A DNA stretch of 64,000 bases from Methanobacterium sp. (GTDB taxonomy: Archaea > Methanobacteriota > Methanobacteria > Methanobacteriales > Methanobacteriaceae). Below, in pieces: positions 18,567-25,983 of the stretch. The DNA is taken from the NCBI RefSeq assembly GCF_038562635.1, contig NZ_JBCFBO010000001.1, positions 1,131,869-1,195,868 of the forward strand, given 5' to 3'. The position numbers and the translations under genes were made by a program. The notes below the pieces were generated by a model. That model did not search any database. It saw only the letters and a list, made by a program, of their open reading frames with translations, and was not told the DNA's origin. Numbering within the stretch: position 1 is the stretch's first letter; each line of letters opens with the position of its first letter.

Positions 18567-20066
18567 ATGCCATTCAAGGTAGAAAAAAACAAAGAACTTT
18601 GCAGAAGAAACTTCGACCGACCTGGTTGCTGCTGGTACATGTGCGACAACAGAAATGAAGAACTCTGCAAAAACTGTTATTCATGTTTTAATAACTGTCC
18701 TCATGGAGTTTATGAGATAATTGATGATGAATCTTATCCTATACATCATGAAAACTGTGTTGGATGCAGAATCTGTGAAGAAATGTGTCCAAATAATGCA
18801 ATTGAAGTAATTGCAGTCCCAGAAGATAGGAGAAATGTCTGGTCATTTGCAGACCTTGTAGAAATTAACAGGAAATCAACGGAAGGTTCATACAAGGTAA
18901 GAGGTTGTGGAGCAACACGTGTTATTCCAACCTTCGATGACCTTGTAATTGTACCCGCTCAAGTTTCAAGACCTCCTATTGACAAGTACAGGGAACCATG
19001 TAACACAAAAGTAACTCTAGGATCCCGATATGCAGAAAACCCAATTGAAATTGACACTCCAATAATGATTGCTGCAATGTCATTCGGTGCATTAAGTAAA
19101 GAAGCAAAAATAGCACTTGCAATGGGTGCAACACTTGCAGGTACTGCAACAAACACCGGTGAAGGTGGAATGCTTCCAGAAGAAAGGAAATACGCATCAA
19201 AACTCATAGCACAATACGCATCAGGAAGATTTGGTGTGTCTGCAGATTACCTGAACAATTCAGAAGCAGTGGAAATCAAAATAGGCCAAGGTGCAAAATC
19301 AGGTATGGGAGGACACCTTTTAGGTGAAAAAGTAACAGCAGACGTTTCAATGATAAGGAAAATCCCAGTGGGAACTGACGCTTTAAGCCCAGCAAGACAC
19401 ATGGATATTGTAGGTCCTGAAGATCTGAGCATGAAAATAGACCAGTTAAGGGAAATAACAGACTGGAAAGTGCCTATAATCGTTAAATTCACTTCAGGTA
19501 GAGTCAGCGACGACGTTAAAATTGCAGCAAAAGCAGGTGCTGATATAATTGTTGTAGACGGTATGCAGGGAGGAACTGGTGCAGGACCCGAAGTGGTCAC
19601 AGAGCATTCAGGTGTTCCAACCATAGCAGCAATTGTAGAAGCTGATGAAGCCTTAAAACACGTAAATCTGCGTAAAGAAGTGAGCCTTGTAGCTGGCGGA
19701 GGTATCAGAAATGGTGCTGACGTTGCAAAGGCCATTGCTTTAGGCGCTGATGCAGTTTATATAGCGACATCTGCTTTAGTTTCACTTGGATGCAGAGTTT
19801 GCCAGACATGTTACACAGGAACATGTAGAAAAGGAATTGCAACCCAAAATCCTCAGCTTAGAAGACGTTTAGATTACGTAGAAGGCGGTAAACAGGTTGC
19901 AAGATACATAGAAGCCATGACTGAAGAAGCTTGTATGTTGACTCAACAGGCAGGAAACACTGACCTGCAGAAACTTGAAAAAGATGATTTAAGGGCACTA
20001 ACTGTTGAATCATCACTTTTAACCGGCGTTAAAATGGCCGGATTAGAGGCTCCTGTTAAATATTAA
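18567..20066 (+). CDS. Glutamate synthase FMN-binding (synthase) subunit with ferredoxin domain
   Basis: This 499-residue subunit carries N-terminal ferredoxin-like clusters (CKNCYSCFNNCP and CVGCRICEEMCP, residues about 35-75). The FMN-binding TIM barrel of glutamate synthase follows, with the landmarks MSFGALSKEAK, TNTGEGGM, GQGAKSGMGGHL, DGMQGGTGAGP and GGGIRNGADVAKA. A Cys-rich CRVCQTCYTGTCRKGI stretch near residue 410 forms the Fe-S cluster. It transfers ammonia to 2-oxoglutarate. The ATG is immediately after the preceding stop codon, with GGGGGGAAG upstream, and it ends the operon. Confidence 0.93.
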   Translation: MPFKVEKNKELCRRNFDRPGCCWYMCDNRNEELCKNCYSCFNNCPHGVYEIIDDESYPIHHENCVGCRICEEMCPNNAIEVIAVPEDRRNVWSFADLVEINRKSTEGSYKVRGCGATRVIPTFDDLVIVPAQVSRPPIDKYREPCNTKVTLGSRYAENPIEIDTPIMIAAMSFGALSKEAKIALAMGATLAGTATNTGEGGMLPEERKYASKLIAQYASGRFGVSADYLNNSEAVEIKIGQGAKSGMGGHLLGEKVTADVSMIRKIPVGTDALSPARHMDIVGPEDLSMKIDQLREITDWKVPIIVKFTSGRVSDDVKIAAKAGADIIVVDGMQGGTGAGPEVVTEHSGVPTIAAIVEADEALKHVNLRKEVSLVAGGGIRNGADVAKAIALGADAVYIATSALVSLGCRVCQTCYTGTCRKGIATQNPQLRRRLDYVEGGKQVARYIEAMTEEACMLTQQAGNTDLQKLEKDDLRALTVESSLLTGVKMAGLEAPVKY

Positions 20067-20218
20067 CAGGAATCTTCCATTTTTTCTTTAATTTTTGAAT
20101 TAGAGTTAAACTTTTTTTGAAAACGTTTTATACATATTTTTTTCCTAAATTTTTATACTATTGATCTACACTCTTAAGAGCTATTTTTAAGATACCTGAT
20201 CAAATATTACCACAAAAG

Positions 20219-20301
20219 TTATATATGATGCTGTAAGAGTTTTAACATCGGAAATCGGTTTCCTACACCCCCCTTCCGTCGGAATACGGAAACACGTTTC
20301 C
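20219..20301 (+). promoter_or_regulatory. Amt1 promoter with two NrpR-type operators
   Basis: A TATA box lies at about 20219-20226. Two operators follow: GGAA-ATCGGT-TTCC at 20250-20263 and GGAA-ACACGT-TTCC at 20288-20301, 38 bases apart. The first begins about 31 bases after the TATA box, so it sits on or just after the expected transcription start. Tandem operators of this kind are known for glnK-amtB in Methanococcus maripaludis, where they give graded repression. Confidence 0.8.
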
Positions 20302-20382
20302 GGTGAATGAAATGTATAAATTTCAAATTCAATGCATTTTACATCTATAAAATCAGAATAGAATAATTGGAGGAAAAATTGT

Positions 20383-21609
20383 ATGATTCTTGATAGTGGT
20401 GATACAGCGTGGATGTTAATATCCACTGCACTCGTAATTCTAATGACGATTCCTGGTGTAGCCCTATTCTACGGAGGTTTAATCAGGAAAGAAAATGTTT
20501 TAAACACTATGCTACTTTCTTTTGTTACCTTTGCAATAGTAAGCGTTCTATGGTTTATTTACGGTTACGATCTAACATTTGGTGCTGATATGTGGGGAGT
20601 AATAGGCAGCATTACAAACCCTGTATTCAATGGAGTACTTGAATCAAAATCTCTTGCAACCTTAGCCCCTACTATACCCACAGGCCTTTATGCAATATTC
20701 CAAATGACATTTGCGGCTATTACAGTGGCACTTATATCCGGTGCTGTAGTTGAAAGAATGAAATTTTCAGCATGGCTTGCATTTGTACCAGTATGGCTTA
20801 CACTTGTTTATGTGCCTGTAGCTCACTGGATGTGGGGAGGCGGATTCCTTGCACAGCTAGGTGCTCTTGACTTTGCAGGAGGTATAGTTGTACACTTAAC
20901 CAGCGGTATAGCTGCTCTTGCACTTGTTCTCGTCCTTGGGGCAAGAAAAGATATAAGATTACTTCCTCATCACTTAGGATATTCCGTAATGGGTGCAGGA
21001 CTACTATGGTTCGGATGGTTCGGATTTAACGCAGGATCAGCATTATCTGCAGGGAACTTGGCAGTTTCGGCCATGATTGTAACCAATACCTCTGCTGCAG
21101 TAGGTATGATTGCATGGATGCTTATGGATAAACTAAAAACAGGAAAACCTACTTTACTTGGCGCATTATCAGGTGCAATTGCAGGACTAGCATCTATAAC
21201 ACCTGCAGCAGGATATGTAAATGTTACAGCAGCAATAATAATCGGTTTCTTTGCATCAATATTTGCATACAACGCAGTATCCTGGTTAAAACCACGCCTC
21301 GGCTACGACGATGCTTTAGATGTATTTGGTATTCATGGAATATGCGGTATCACTGGTGCCGTTGCAATTGGTATATTCGCAAATCCTCTTATAAACAACG
21401 TTACCACCGGAGGTATTCTCTTTGGAAATTTCAATTTACTAGGAGTCCAACTTTTAGCTATTGCAGTTGTTGCAGTTTATTCATTTGTACTCACTGTTGT
21501 TATTGCTAAAATAATCGACAAAATCATCGGACTTAGAGTTACAGATGAACATGAGGTACAGGGTCTTGATGTTAACCTTCATGAGGAATCCGGCTACAGA
21601 TTATCTTAG
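20383..21609 (+). CDS. amt: Ammonium transporter Amt, copy 1
   Basis: This 408-residue Amt/MEP/Rh channel has about eleven transmembrane helices. It contains the pore-phenylalanine region (MTFAAITVALISGAVVERM), PVAHWMWGGGFLAQLGALDFAGG, the first pore His in LPHHLGYS and the second in DVFGIHGICG. Two hydrophilic stretches at the C terminus end in LHEESGYR, which also ends copy 2 and probably contacts GlnK. The ATG has GGAGGAAA upstream. It is co-transcribed with glnK1 under two NrpR sites. Confidence 0.95.
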   Translation: MILDSGDTAWMLISTALVILMTIPGVALFYGGLIRKENVLNTMLLSFVTFAIVSVLWFIYGYDLTFGADMWGVIGSITNPVFNGVLESKSLATLAPTIPTGLYAIFQMTFAAITVALISGAVVERMKFSAWLAFVPVWLTLVYVPVAHWMWGGGFLAQLGALDFAGGIVVHLTSGIAALALVLVLGARKDIRLLPHHLGYSVMGAGLLWFGWFGFNAGSALSAGNLAVSAMIVTNTSAAVGMIAWMLMDKLKTGKPTLLGALSGAIAGLASITPAAGYVNVTAAIIIGFFASIFAYNAVSWLKPRLGYDDALDVFGIHGICGITGAVAIGIFANPLINNVTTGGILFGNFNLLGVQLLAIAVVAVYSFVLTVVIAKIIDKIIGLRVTDEHEVQGLDVNLHEESGYRLS

Positions 21610-21678
21610 GTACATATAAATGGGCAAATACCTAAATAATGGAAATATACTGGAAATAGAAGTAGTGAGTTGTGAAAA

Positions 21679-22017
21679 ATGAAAAAGATACTAGCCATCA
21701 TAAGACCTGATAAACTGGAAGCTGTGAAAAATGCTCTTGAGAAGATTGGATGCCATGGGATGACTGTAAGGGACGTAAAAGGTCGTGGTCGACAGCTTGG
21801 AGTTACAGAAAACTACAGAGGTCGGGATTACAGAATAGATATTCTCCCAAAGACTGAAATTGAAATAGTCACTCGAGAAACAGACGTTGAAAGTATAGTC
21901 CAGACCATAATAGAAACAGCTAAAACTGGAGATATTGGAGACGGAAAAATATTCATATCATCAGTTGAAGAGGTTATAAGAATCAGAACTGGAGAAAGAG
22001 GAGACAAAGCAATTTAA
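21679..22017 (+). CDS. glnK: PII signalling protein GlnK, copy 1
   Basis: This 112-residue canonical PII protein blocks the Amt channel when nitrogen is plentiful. The T-loop reads GRGRQLGVTENYRGRDYRID with both tyrosines present. The B-loop TGDIGDGKIF and C-terminal RIRTGERG that bind ATP/ADP are intact. It follows amt copy 1 by 69 bases in the same operon, the usual pairing. Confidence 0.96.
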   Translation: MKKILAIIRPDKLEAVKNALEKIGCHGMTVRDVKGRGRQLGVTENYRGRDYRIDILPKTEIEIVTRETDVESIVQTIIETAKTGDIGDGKIFISSVEEVIRIRTGERGDKAI

Positions 22018-22038
22018 CTTGCTCGATCCATATTTGAT

Positions 22039-22078
22039 CTCAAACACTAAGTGTGTTTGAGTATTTTTTATTTTTTTG
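22039..22078 (+). terminator. Terminator after glnK copy 1
   Basis: A 9-bp stem, CTCAAACAC with GTGTTTGAG around a 5-base loop (22039-22061), is followed by a 17-base T-rich tract. It lies 21 bases after the glnK stop codon. Confidence 0.7.
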
Positions 22079-22083
22079 TATGT

Positions 22084-22148
22084 ATTTCTATAACCTTAAG
22101 TGCAGAAGGTATTCCATCAGGACACATGCAGAAATCTGGATGGAGCCA
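22084..22148. repeat. 65-bp copy of an internal glmM segment
   Basis: These 65 bases match 34785-34849, inside the glmM coding region, at 64 of 65 positions (22109 is G, 34810 is A). The match stops sharply at both ends. As read here on the plus strand it is antisense to the glmM message. It encodes part of the region around residues 323-345 of GlmM on the other strand, but is far too short to be a gene. It begins a few bases after the glnK1 terminator. Confidence 0.9.
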
Positions 22149-22242
22149 AAATTCATTATTTTTTTAAACTATTTAATAACTTTCTGAATTAATTAAAGAA
22201 AATTCCAGCTTTAATATAGTAATTACTTAATTTCTAGAAACA

Positions 22243-22286
22243 TTTATATATTCTAAAATTTAATAGTAAACCGGAAGCATGTTTCC
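22243..22286 (+). promoter_or_regulatory. Orphan NrpR-type promoter between the two amt-glnK pairs
   Basis: A TATA box (TTTATATA, 22243-22250) is followed 30 bases later by GGAA-GCATGT-TTCC at 22273-22286. This is the same spacing as the amt promoters. A second inverted arm (CCGGAA with TTCCGG, ending at 22295) overlaps it, as at the GTPase promoter at 25421. No recognisable gene follows before the next NrpR promoter at 22551. Confidence 0.7.
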
Positions 22287-22540
22287 TTATTCCGGCATGA
22301 AAGAAAAGGAAATAAAATAAGGTAACAGCCCACGTAATTTAGAATTAAAAGGAAAATAGTAATTTAAAACAAACTTGTCATGATATAATACACATTATAA
22401 CCCACATATTGTGTAAATTAGATTATTATAACAAAAAGGTCACTAATCTATTTAATTTAGGAAAAAGGTATGTATTTAAACCATATTTTTCTAAGTCAAA
22501 TTGGTTAATTTGTATTAAAAAAACGATGATTAATCATGAC
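22273..22540 (+). ncRNA. Possible nitrogen-regulated small RNA
   Basis: This stretch follows a complete NrpR-type promoter and precedes a second one. It contains only a 7-codon ATG frame at about 22297 and no family-like protein. A weak TTAGATTA/TAATCTA inverted repeat followed by T residues lies near 22418-22455 and could end a transcript of about 170 bases. Methanosarcina has an NrpR-controlled small RNA (sRNA154), so such a product is plausible. No similarity to it is claimed. Confidence 0.25.
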
Positions 22541-22550
22541 AGTCGAAACT

Positions 22551-22597
22551 TTTATATACGATTAAGTAGTAAGTTTTACTATCGGAAGGAGGTTTCC
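22551..22597 (+). promoter_or_regulatory. Amt2 promoter with NrpR-type operator
   Basis: A TATA box (TTTATATA, 22551-22558) is followed by GGAA-GGAGGT-TTCC at 22584-22597, extended to TCGGAA...TTCCGA. The spacing of 33 bases places the operator over the expected transcription start. The amt copy 2 gene begins 200 bases further on, so its message would have an unusually long leader. Confidence 0.75.
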
Positions 22598-22796
22598 GAC
22601 ATCCGAATGTAGACTTAACATAGGATGGGGGGTGTGAAATTATAAAACGCATATCTGGTGCAAAAATTGATTGAACTTAAATTAAAAGAAAGGGCTTTTA
22701 AATATCAAAAAAGCGATTATATACATTACATTTAAAAAAAAAACTCTCAACTTGCAATTTAATACAAAATAAACAATAATATGGAGGAAAAAATAT

Positions 22797-24020
22797 ATGG
22801 TTCTTGATAGTGGAGATACAGCATGGATGCTCGTATCCACAGCTTTGGTAATGCTCATGACCGTTCCAGGCGTAGCATTATTTTATGGTGGTATGTCTAA
22901 ACGAGAAAACGTTTTAAATACCATATTTATGTCACTTATAGCTTTTGCAATTACAAGCGTAATATGGATTTTATACGCATTCCCACTCGCATTTAATGCA
23001 AGTGTGGATCCTTGGGGATTAATTGGTGCTCCGGCAAATCTCCTGTTCAGCGGAATAGGCGTAGATGACCTTGCAGCACTTGCACCAACCATACCTACCA
23101 CAGTTTACGCAGCGTTCCAGATGACATTTGCAGCTATTACAGTAGCGCTTATATCTGGTGCTGTCGTTGGAAGAATGAAAGCATCATCATGGATAGTCTT
23201 CTCAGTAATCTGGGTATCATTAATATACGTCCCAATTGCCCACTGGGTATGGGGTGGAGGGTTCCTTGCACAGCTAGGTGCTCTTGACTTTGCAGGAGGT
23301 ACAGTTGTACACATAAATTCAGGGGTTGCTGGTTTAGCTTTAGCACTTCTCCTTGGAAAAAGGAAAGACATTGCATTACTACCTCACCACTTAGGTTACT
23401 CCGTAATTGGTGCCGCACTTCTCTGGTTCGGTTGGTTTGGATTTAACGCAGGATCAGCATTAACAGCAGGTGGTCTGGCAGGATCTGCATTCCTCGCAAC
23501 CAACACTGCTACTGCAGCAGCAATGATCTCATGGGTAGCAATAGACATAATAAAAACAGGAAAACCAACCATTCTCGGTGCTGTTTCCGGTGCCGTAGCT
23601 GGTTTAGTAGCTATAACTCCAGCAGCAGGTTTTGTAACTGTAGACGCTGCAATAGTTATCGGACTTATAACTTCAGTATTCTCATACTTCGCAGTATCCT
23701 GGTTAAAACCACGCCTTGGTTACGACGATGCTTTAGACGTATTTGGTATACACGGTATTTCTGGTACATGGGGAGCTATTGCAACAGGATTGTTCGCAGC
23801 ACCATTCGTAAATTCCCTGGGAACTGGTGTTTTCTACGGAAATCCTGGACAGCTACTTACCCAGATAATAGCCATAGTTATAGTCGCAGCCTACTCATTC
23901 ATAGGTACATTAATCATAGGTAAATTAATAGACATAACTATGGGTCTAAGAGTAGACGAAAAAACAGAAATCGAAGGCCTTGATACCAACTTACACGAAG
24001 AATCTGGTTACAGGATTTAA
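22797..24020 (+). CDS. amt: Ammonium transporter Amt, copy 2
   Basis: This 407-residue Amt is closely related to copy 1 across its length, with identical pore motifs (LPHHLGYS, DVFGIHGI) and the same LHEESGYRI tail. Differences cluster in the loop after the third helix and near the C-terminal helix. GGAGGAAA lies upstream. Position and sequence indicate a tandem duplication of the amt-glnK pair followed by divergence. Confidence 0.95.
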   Translation: MVLDSGDTAWMLVSTALVMLMTVPGVALFYGGMSKRENVLNTIFMSLIAFAITSVIWILYAFPLAFNASVDPWGLIGAPANLLFSGIGVDDLAALAPTIPTTVYAAFQMTFAAITVALISGAVVGRMKASSWIVFSVIWVSLIYVPIAHWVWGGGFLAQLGALDFAGGTVVHINSGVAGLALALLLGKRKDIALLPHHLGYSVIGAALLWFGWFGFNAGSALTAGGLAGSAFLATNTATAAAMISWVAIDIIKTGKPTILGAVSGAVAGLVAITPAAGFVTVDAAIVIGLITSVFSYFAVSWLKPRLGYDDALDVFGIHGISGTWGAIATGLFAAPFVNSLGTGVFYGNPGQLLTQIIAIVIVAAYSFIGTLIIGKLIDITMGLRVDEKTEIEGLDTNLHEESGYRI

Positions 24021-24039
24021 ATAAAGTGGATGTGATTAA

Positions 24040-24378
24040 ATGAAAGAAATAATTGCAATAATAAGACCAGAAAAATTAGAAAAAGTAAAAGCTGCACTTG
24101 AAGCAATTGAATGCCACGGGTTAACAGTTGTAGACGTGAAAGGTCGTGGTCGACAGCTTGGTGTTACAGAAAGCTACAGAGGCAGTGACTACAGGATAGA
24201 TCTCCTGCCAAAAACAAGGCTTGAAATTATCGTAAAAGATGAAGAAGTGGACGAAGTTGTTGACACCCTGGTTAAAACAGCGCAAACTGGAGACATTGGA
24301 GATGGGAAAATCTTTATATCCCCAGTTGAAGAAGTTGTAAGGATCAGGACTGGAGAAAGGGGAGAAAAAGCCGTTTAA
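24040..24378 (+). CDS. glnK: PII signalling protein GlnK, copy 2
   Basis: This 112-residue PII protein has both T-loop tyrosines (SYRGSDYRID) and an intact B-loop (TGDIGDGKIF). It begins 19 bases after amt copy 2 and is its presumed gatekeeper. It differs from copy 1 mainly in helix 1 and in the strand after the T-loop, which may give Amt specificity. A perfect 20-base palindrome overlaps its stop codon. Confidence 0.96.
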   Translation: MKEIIAIIRPEKLEKVKAALEAIECHGLTVVDVKGRGRQLGVTESYRGSDYRIDLLPKTRLEIIVKDEEVDEVVDTLVKTAQTGDIGDGKIFISPVEEVVRIRTGERGEKAV

Positions 24379-24396
24379 ATATTTAAACGGTTTTAA
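24371..24396 (+). terminator. Probable terminator overlapping the glnK copy 2 stop codon
   Basis: A perfect palindrome of 20 bases, CCGTTTAAAT and its complement, covers 24371-24390 and includes the stop codon. A short TTTTAAA follows. It is weaker than the glnK1 terminator because the T-tract is short. Confidence 0.5.
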
Positions 24397-24557
24397 ACCC
24401 TAACTTTTACCCCCTTTTATATTTTTTAAATTTTTTTTATTTATCTTAAAACTGCAGAAAGACCCTTAATTTTACAAAAACATACCCATATTTTAAAAAG
24501 AATAATTAAAGCGGTAAAAAGTAGCCAATATCGATTTAAATCCTTGGCGGAATTTAT

Positions 24558-25250
24558 ATGTACGAGGAAATAATACCCAATCTGTACATGATTAAGACAG
24601 GCAAACCTAGTTGCACTTCCTATCTAATTTTAGGAACTAAACTAAACGTTTTAGTTGATTCTGGGATAAATCAAAATTATGGAATCCTAAAAAAAGATTT
24701 AAAAGAAATAGGGACTAACATAAGGGATTTAAATCTAGTTATAAATACCCATGAACACGTGGATCACTTCGGCGCTAATCGATACCTCCAGAACAAAGTA
24801 CCAATTATAACCCACCGCTATGCAGCCACCAAAATTATATCAGCAGACGATGAAGTGCTGCTTTGCCGCGCTTATGGACATAATCCTAAAGGATATCACG
24901 TACATTTCTGGTTAGAAAACATGAATGTGATAGATCTTGGAGATTGGTTTTTAAAAATATTTCATACTCCAGGGCATACCTCAGGATCTATATGTATTTA
25001 TGAACCCCGTAAAAAAATCTTAATATCCGGAGACACAGTATTTGCTAAAGGTACTATCTCAGATATATCCAGCTCCGGAAGCTATGGGGAATATATTAAT
25101 TCACTGGCCAGATTAAATACCATGAAAATTGATTTGTTGTTACCAGGACATGGTGCCATATCTAAAAATGTAGAAAAAGACATTAAAAAAGCCATAGATA
25201 ACGCTAAAATGAAACATGAAGAATTTTTAAAGAAAAAAAATTCCCATTAA
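24558..25250 (+). CDS. MBL-fold metallo-hydrolase
   Basis: The 230-residue metallo-beta-lactamase-fold protein has the two-metal site THEHVDH near residue 74, HTPGHTSGS near 146, SGDTVF near 166 and LPGHGA near 203. These complete the HxHxDH, H, D and H ligand set. It resembles generic hydrolases of the glyoxalase II type; the substrate is not recognisable. It lies between the amt-glnK operons and the GTPase pair, without its own NrpR site. Confidence 0.85.
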   Translation: MYEEIIPNLYMIKTGKPSCTSYLILGTKLNVLVDSGINQNYGILKKDLKEIGTNIRDLNLVINTHEHVDHFGANRYLQNKVPIITHRYAATKIISADDEVLLCRAYGHNPKGYHVHFWLENMNVIDLGDWFLKIFHTPGHTSGSICIYEPRKKILISGDTVFAKGTISDISSSGSYGEYINSLARLNTMKIDLLLPGHGAISKNVEKDIKKAIDNAKMKHEEFLKKKNSH

Positions 25251-25386
25251 AAAATATTTAATATTATAATCCATTTTTTTAGGTTATTGATTGTTTTATT
25301 TTGCTTTTATTTTTTTATTTAAAATTTACATGATTTATATTACTCTAGATTCGAAATAACATTAGATTTTTGAGTTTTTCAAAATG

Positions 25387-25444
25387 TTTATATACCAAAA
25401 CAAGTATAGTTTTAACTACCGGAAGCAGGATTCCTTGATCCGGT
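25387..25444 (+). promoter_or_regulatory. NrpR-type promoter of the GTPase / GTPase-PII pair
   Basis: A TATA box (TTTATATA, 25387-25394) is followed 34 bases later by GGAA-GCAGGA-TTCC at 25421-25434. An overlapping larger inverted repeat (TACCGGA at 25418 with TCCGGTA ending at 25444) repeats the layout of the orphan promoter at 22273. The first GTPase starts at 25461. Confidence 0.78.
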
Positions 25445-25460
25445 ATGGAAGTGAATTTTT

Positions 25461-25931
25461 ATGGAAGCAAAAAAAATTATAGTTCTGGGAGATTCAGATT
25501 CAGGAAAAACTACAGCATTAGAATACATATGTGAAAATTTAACAAAAACTACAGCATTAGACTACGGAAAAGCATTGATAAACGACAAAAAGGCATACTT
25601 CTTTTGTTCTCCAGGAAATAAACGATTTGCATTTATGCAGGACATAATATCAAAGAATCTGGATGGGGCCATTATAGTTATAGATAATACAATAAGTATC
25701 ACAAAAAATAACATGAAATTGATTCGATTCATTGAAGAAAAAAGAGTTCCTTATGTTATATTTGCAAATAAGCAGGATATAAATAATAAACCATTAGATA
25801 TAGATGTCAATGCACCAATTATTCCAACAAACGCCATAACAGGGCAGGGAATCAAAAATGGCTTAGAAAGGTTATTTAAATTAATGAGTAGTGAACGTAT
25901 GAAATTTAAGCAAATTGCAGTTACAGCATAA
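25461..25931 (+). CDS. Small GTPase of the archaeal COG2229 type
   Basis: The 156-residue single-domain GTPase has a P-loop GDSDSGKT (residues 9-16), a switch-I region TTALDYGKALI, SPGNKRF in place of the usual DxxGQ element, FANKQD as the base-specificity motif and TNAITGQG as the last loop. This resembles the Ras-like, MglA-related archaeal group COG2229. The missing switch-II Gln suggests slow hydrolysis. An 18-base direct repeat (25505-25522 and 25544-25561) encodes KTTAL twice, at the P-loop and at switch I. The NrpR site at 25421 puts the gene under nitrogen control. The GTPase-PII fusion follows by 52 bases. Confidence 0.8.
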   Translation: MEAKKIIVLGDSDSGKTTALEYICENLTKTTALDYGKALINDKKAYFFCSPGNKRFAFMQDIISKNLDGAIIVIDNTISITKNNMKLIRFIEEKRVPYVIFANKQDINNKPLDIDVNAPIIPTNAITGQGIKNGLERLFKLMSSERMKFKQIAVTA

Positions 25932-25983
25932 CCACTCATAAAAACTCAATACAATTATAAATACTAAATTACAGGTGATTTTA

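Noticed and set aside
20274..20284. A third NrpR operator (TTCCGTCGGAA)
   Set aside because: The half-sites are in the wrong order and spacing for GGAA-N6-TTCC.
22084..22148. glmM pseudogene
   Set aside because: Only 65 bases are present, without flanking homology, so it is described as a duplicated fragment and not as a decayed gene.
22409..22612. Protein gene of 67 codons after the orphan promoter
   Set aside because: It crosses the TATA box and operator of the amt2 promoter, has no ribosome-binding site and looks like random AT-rich translation.
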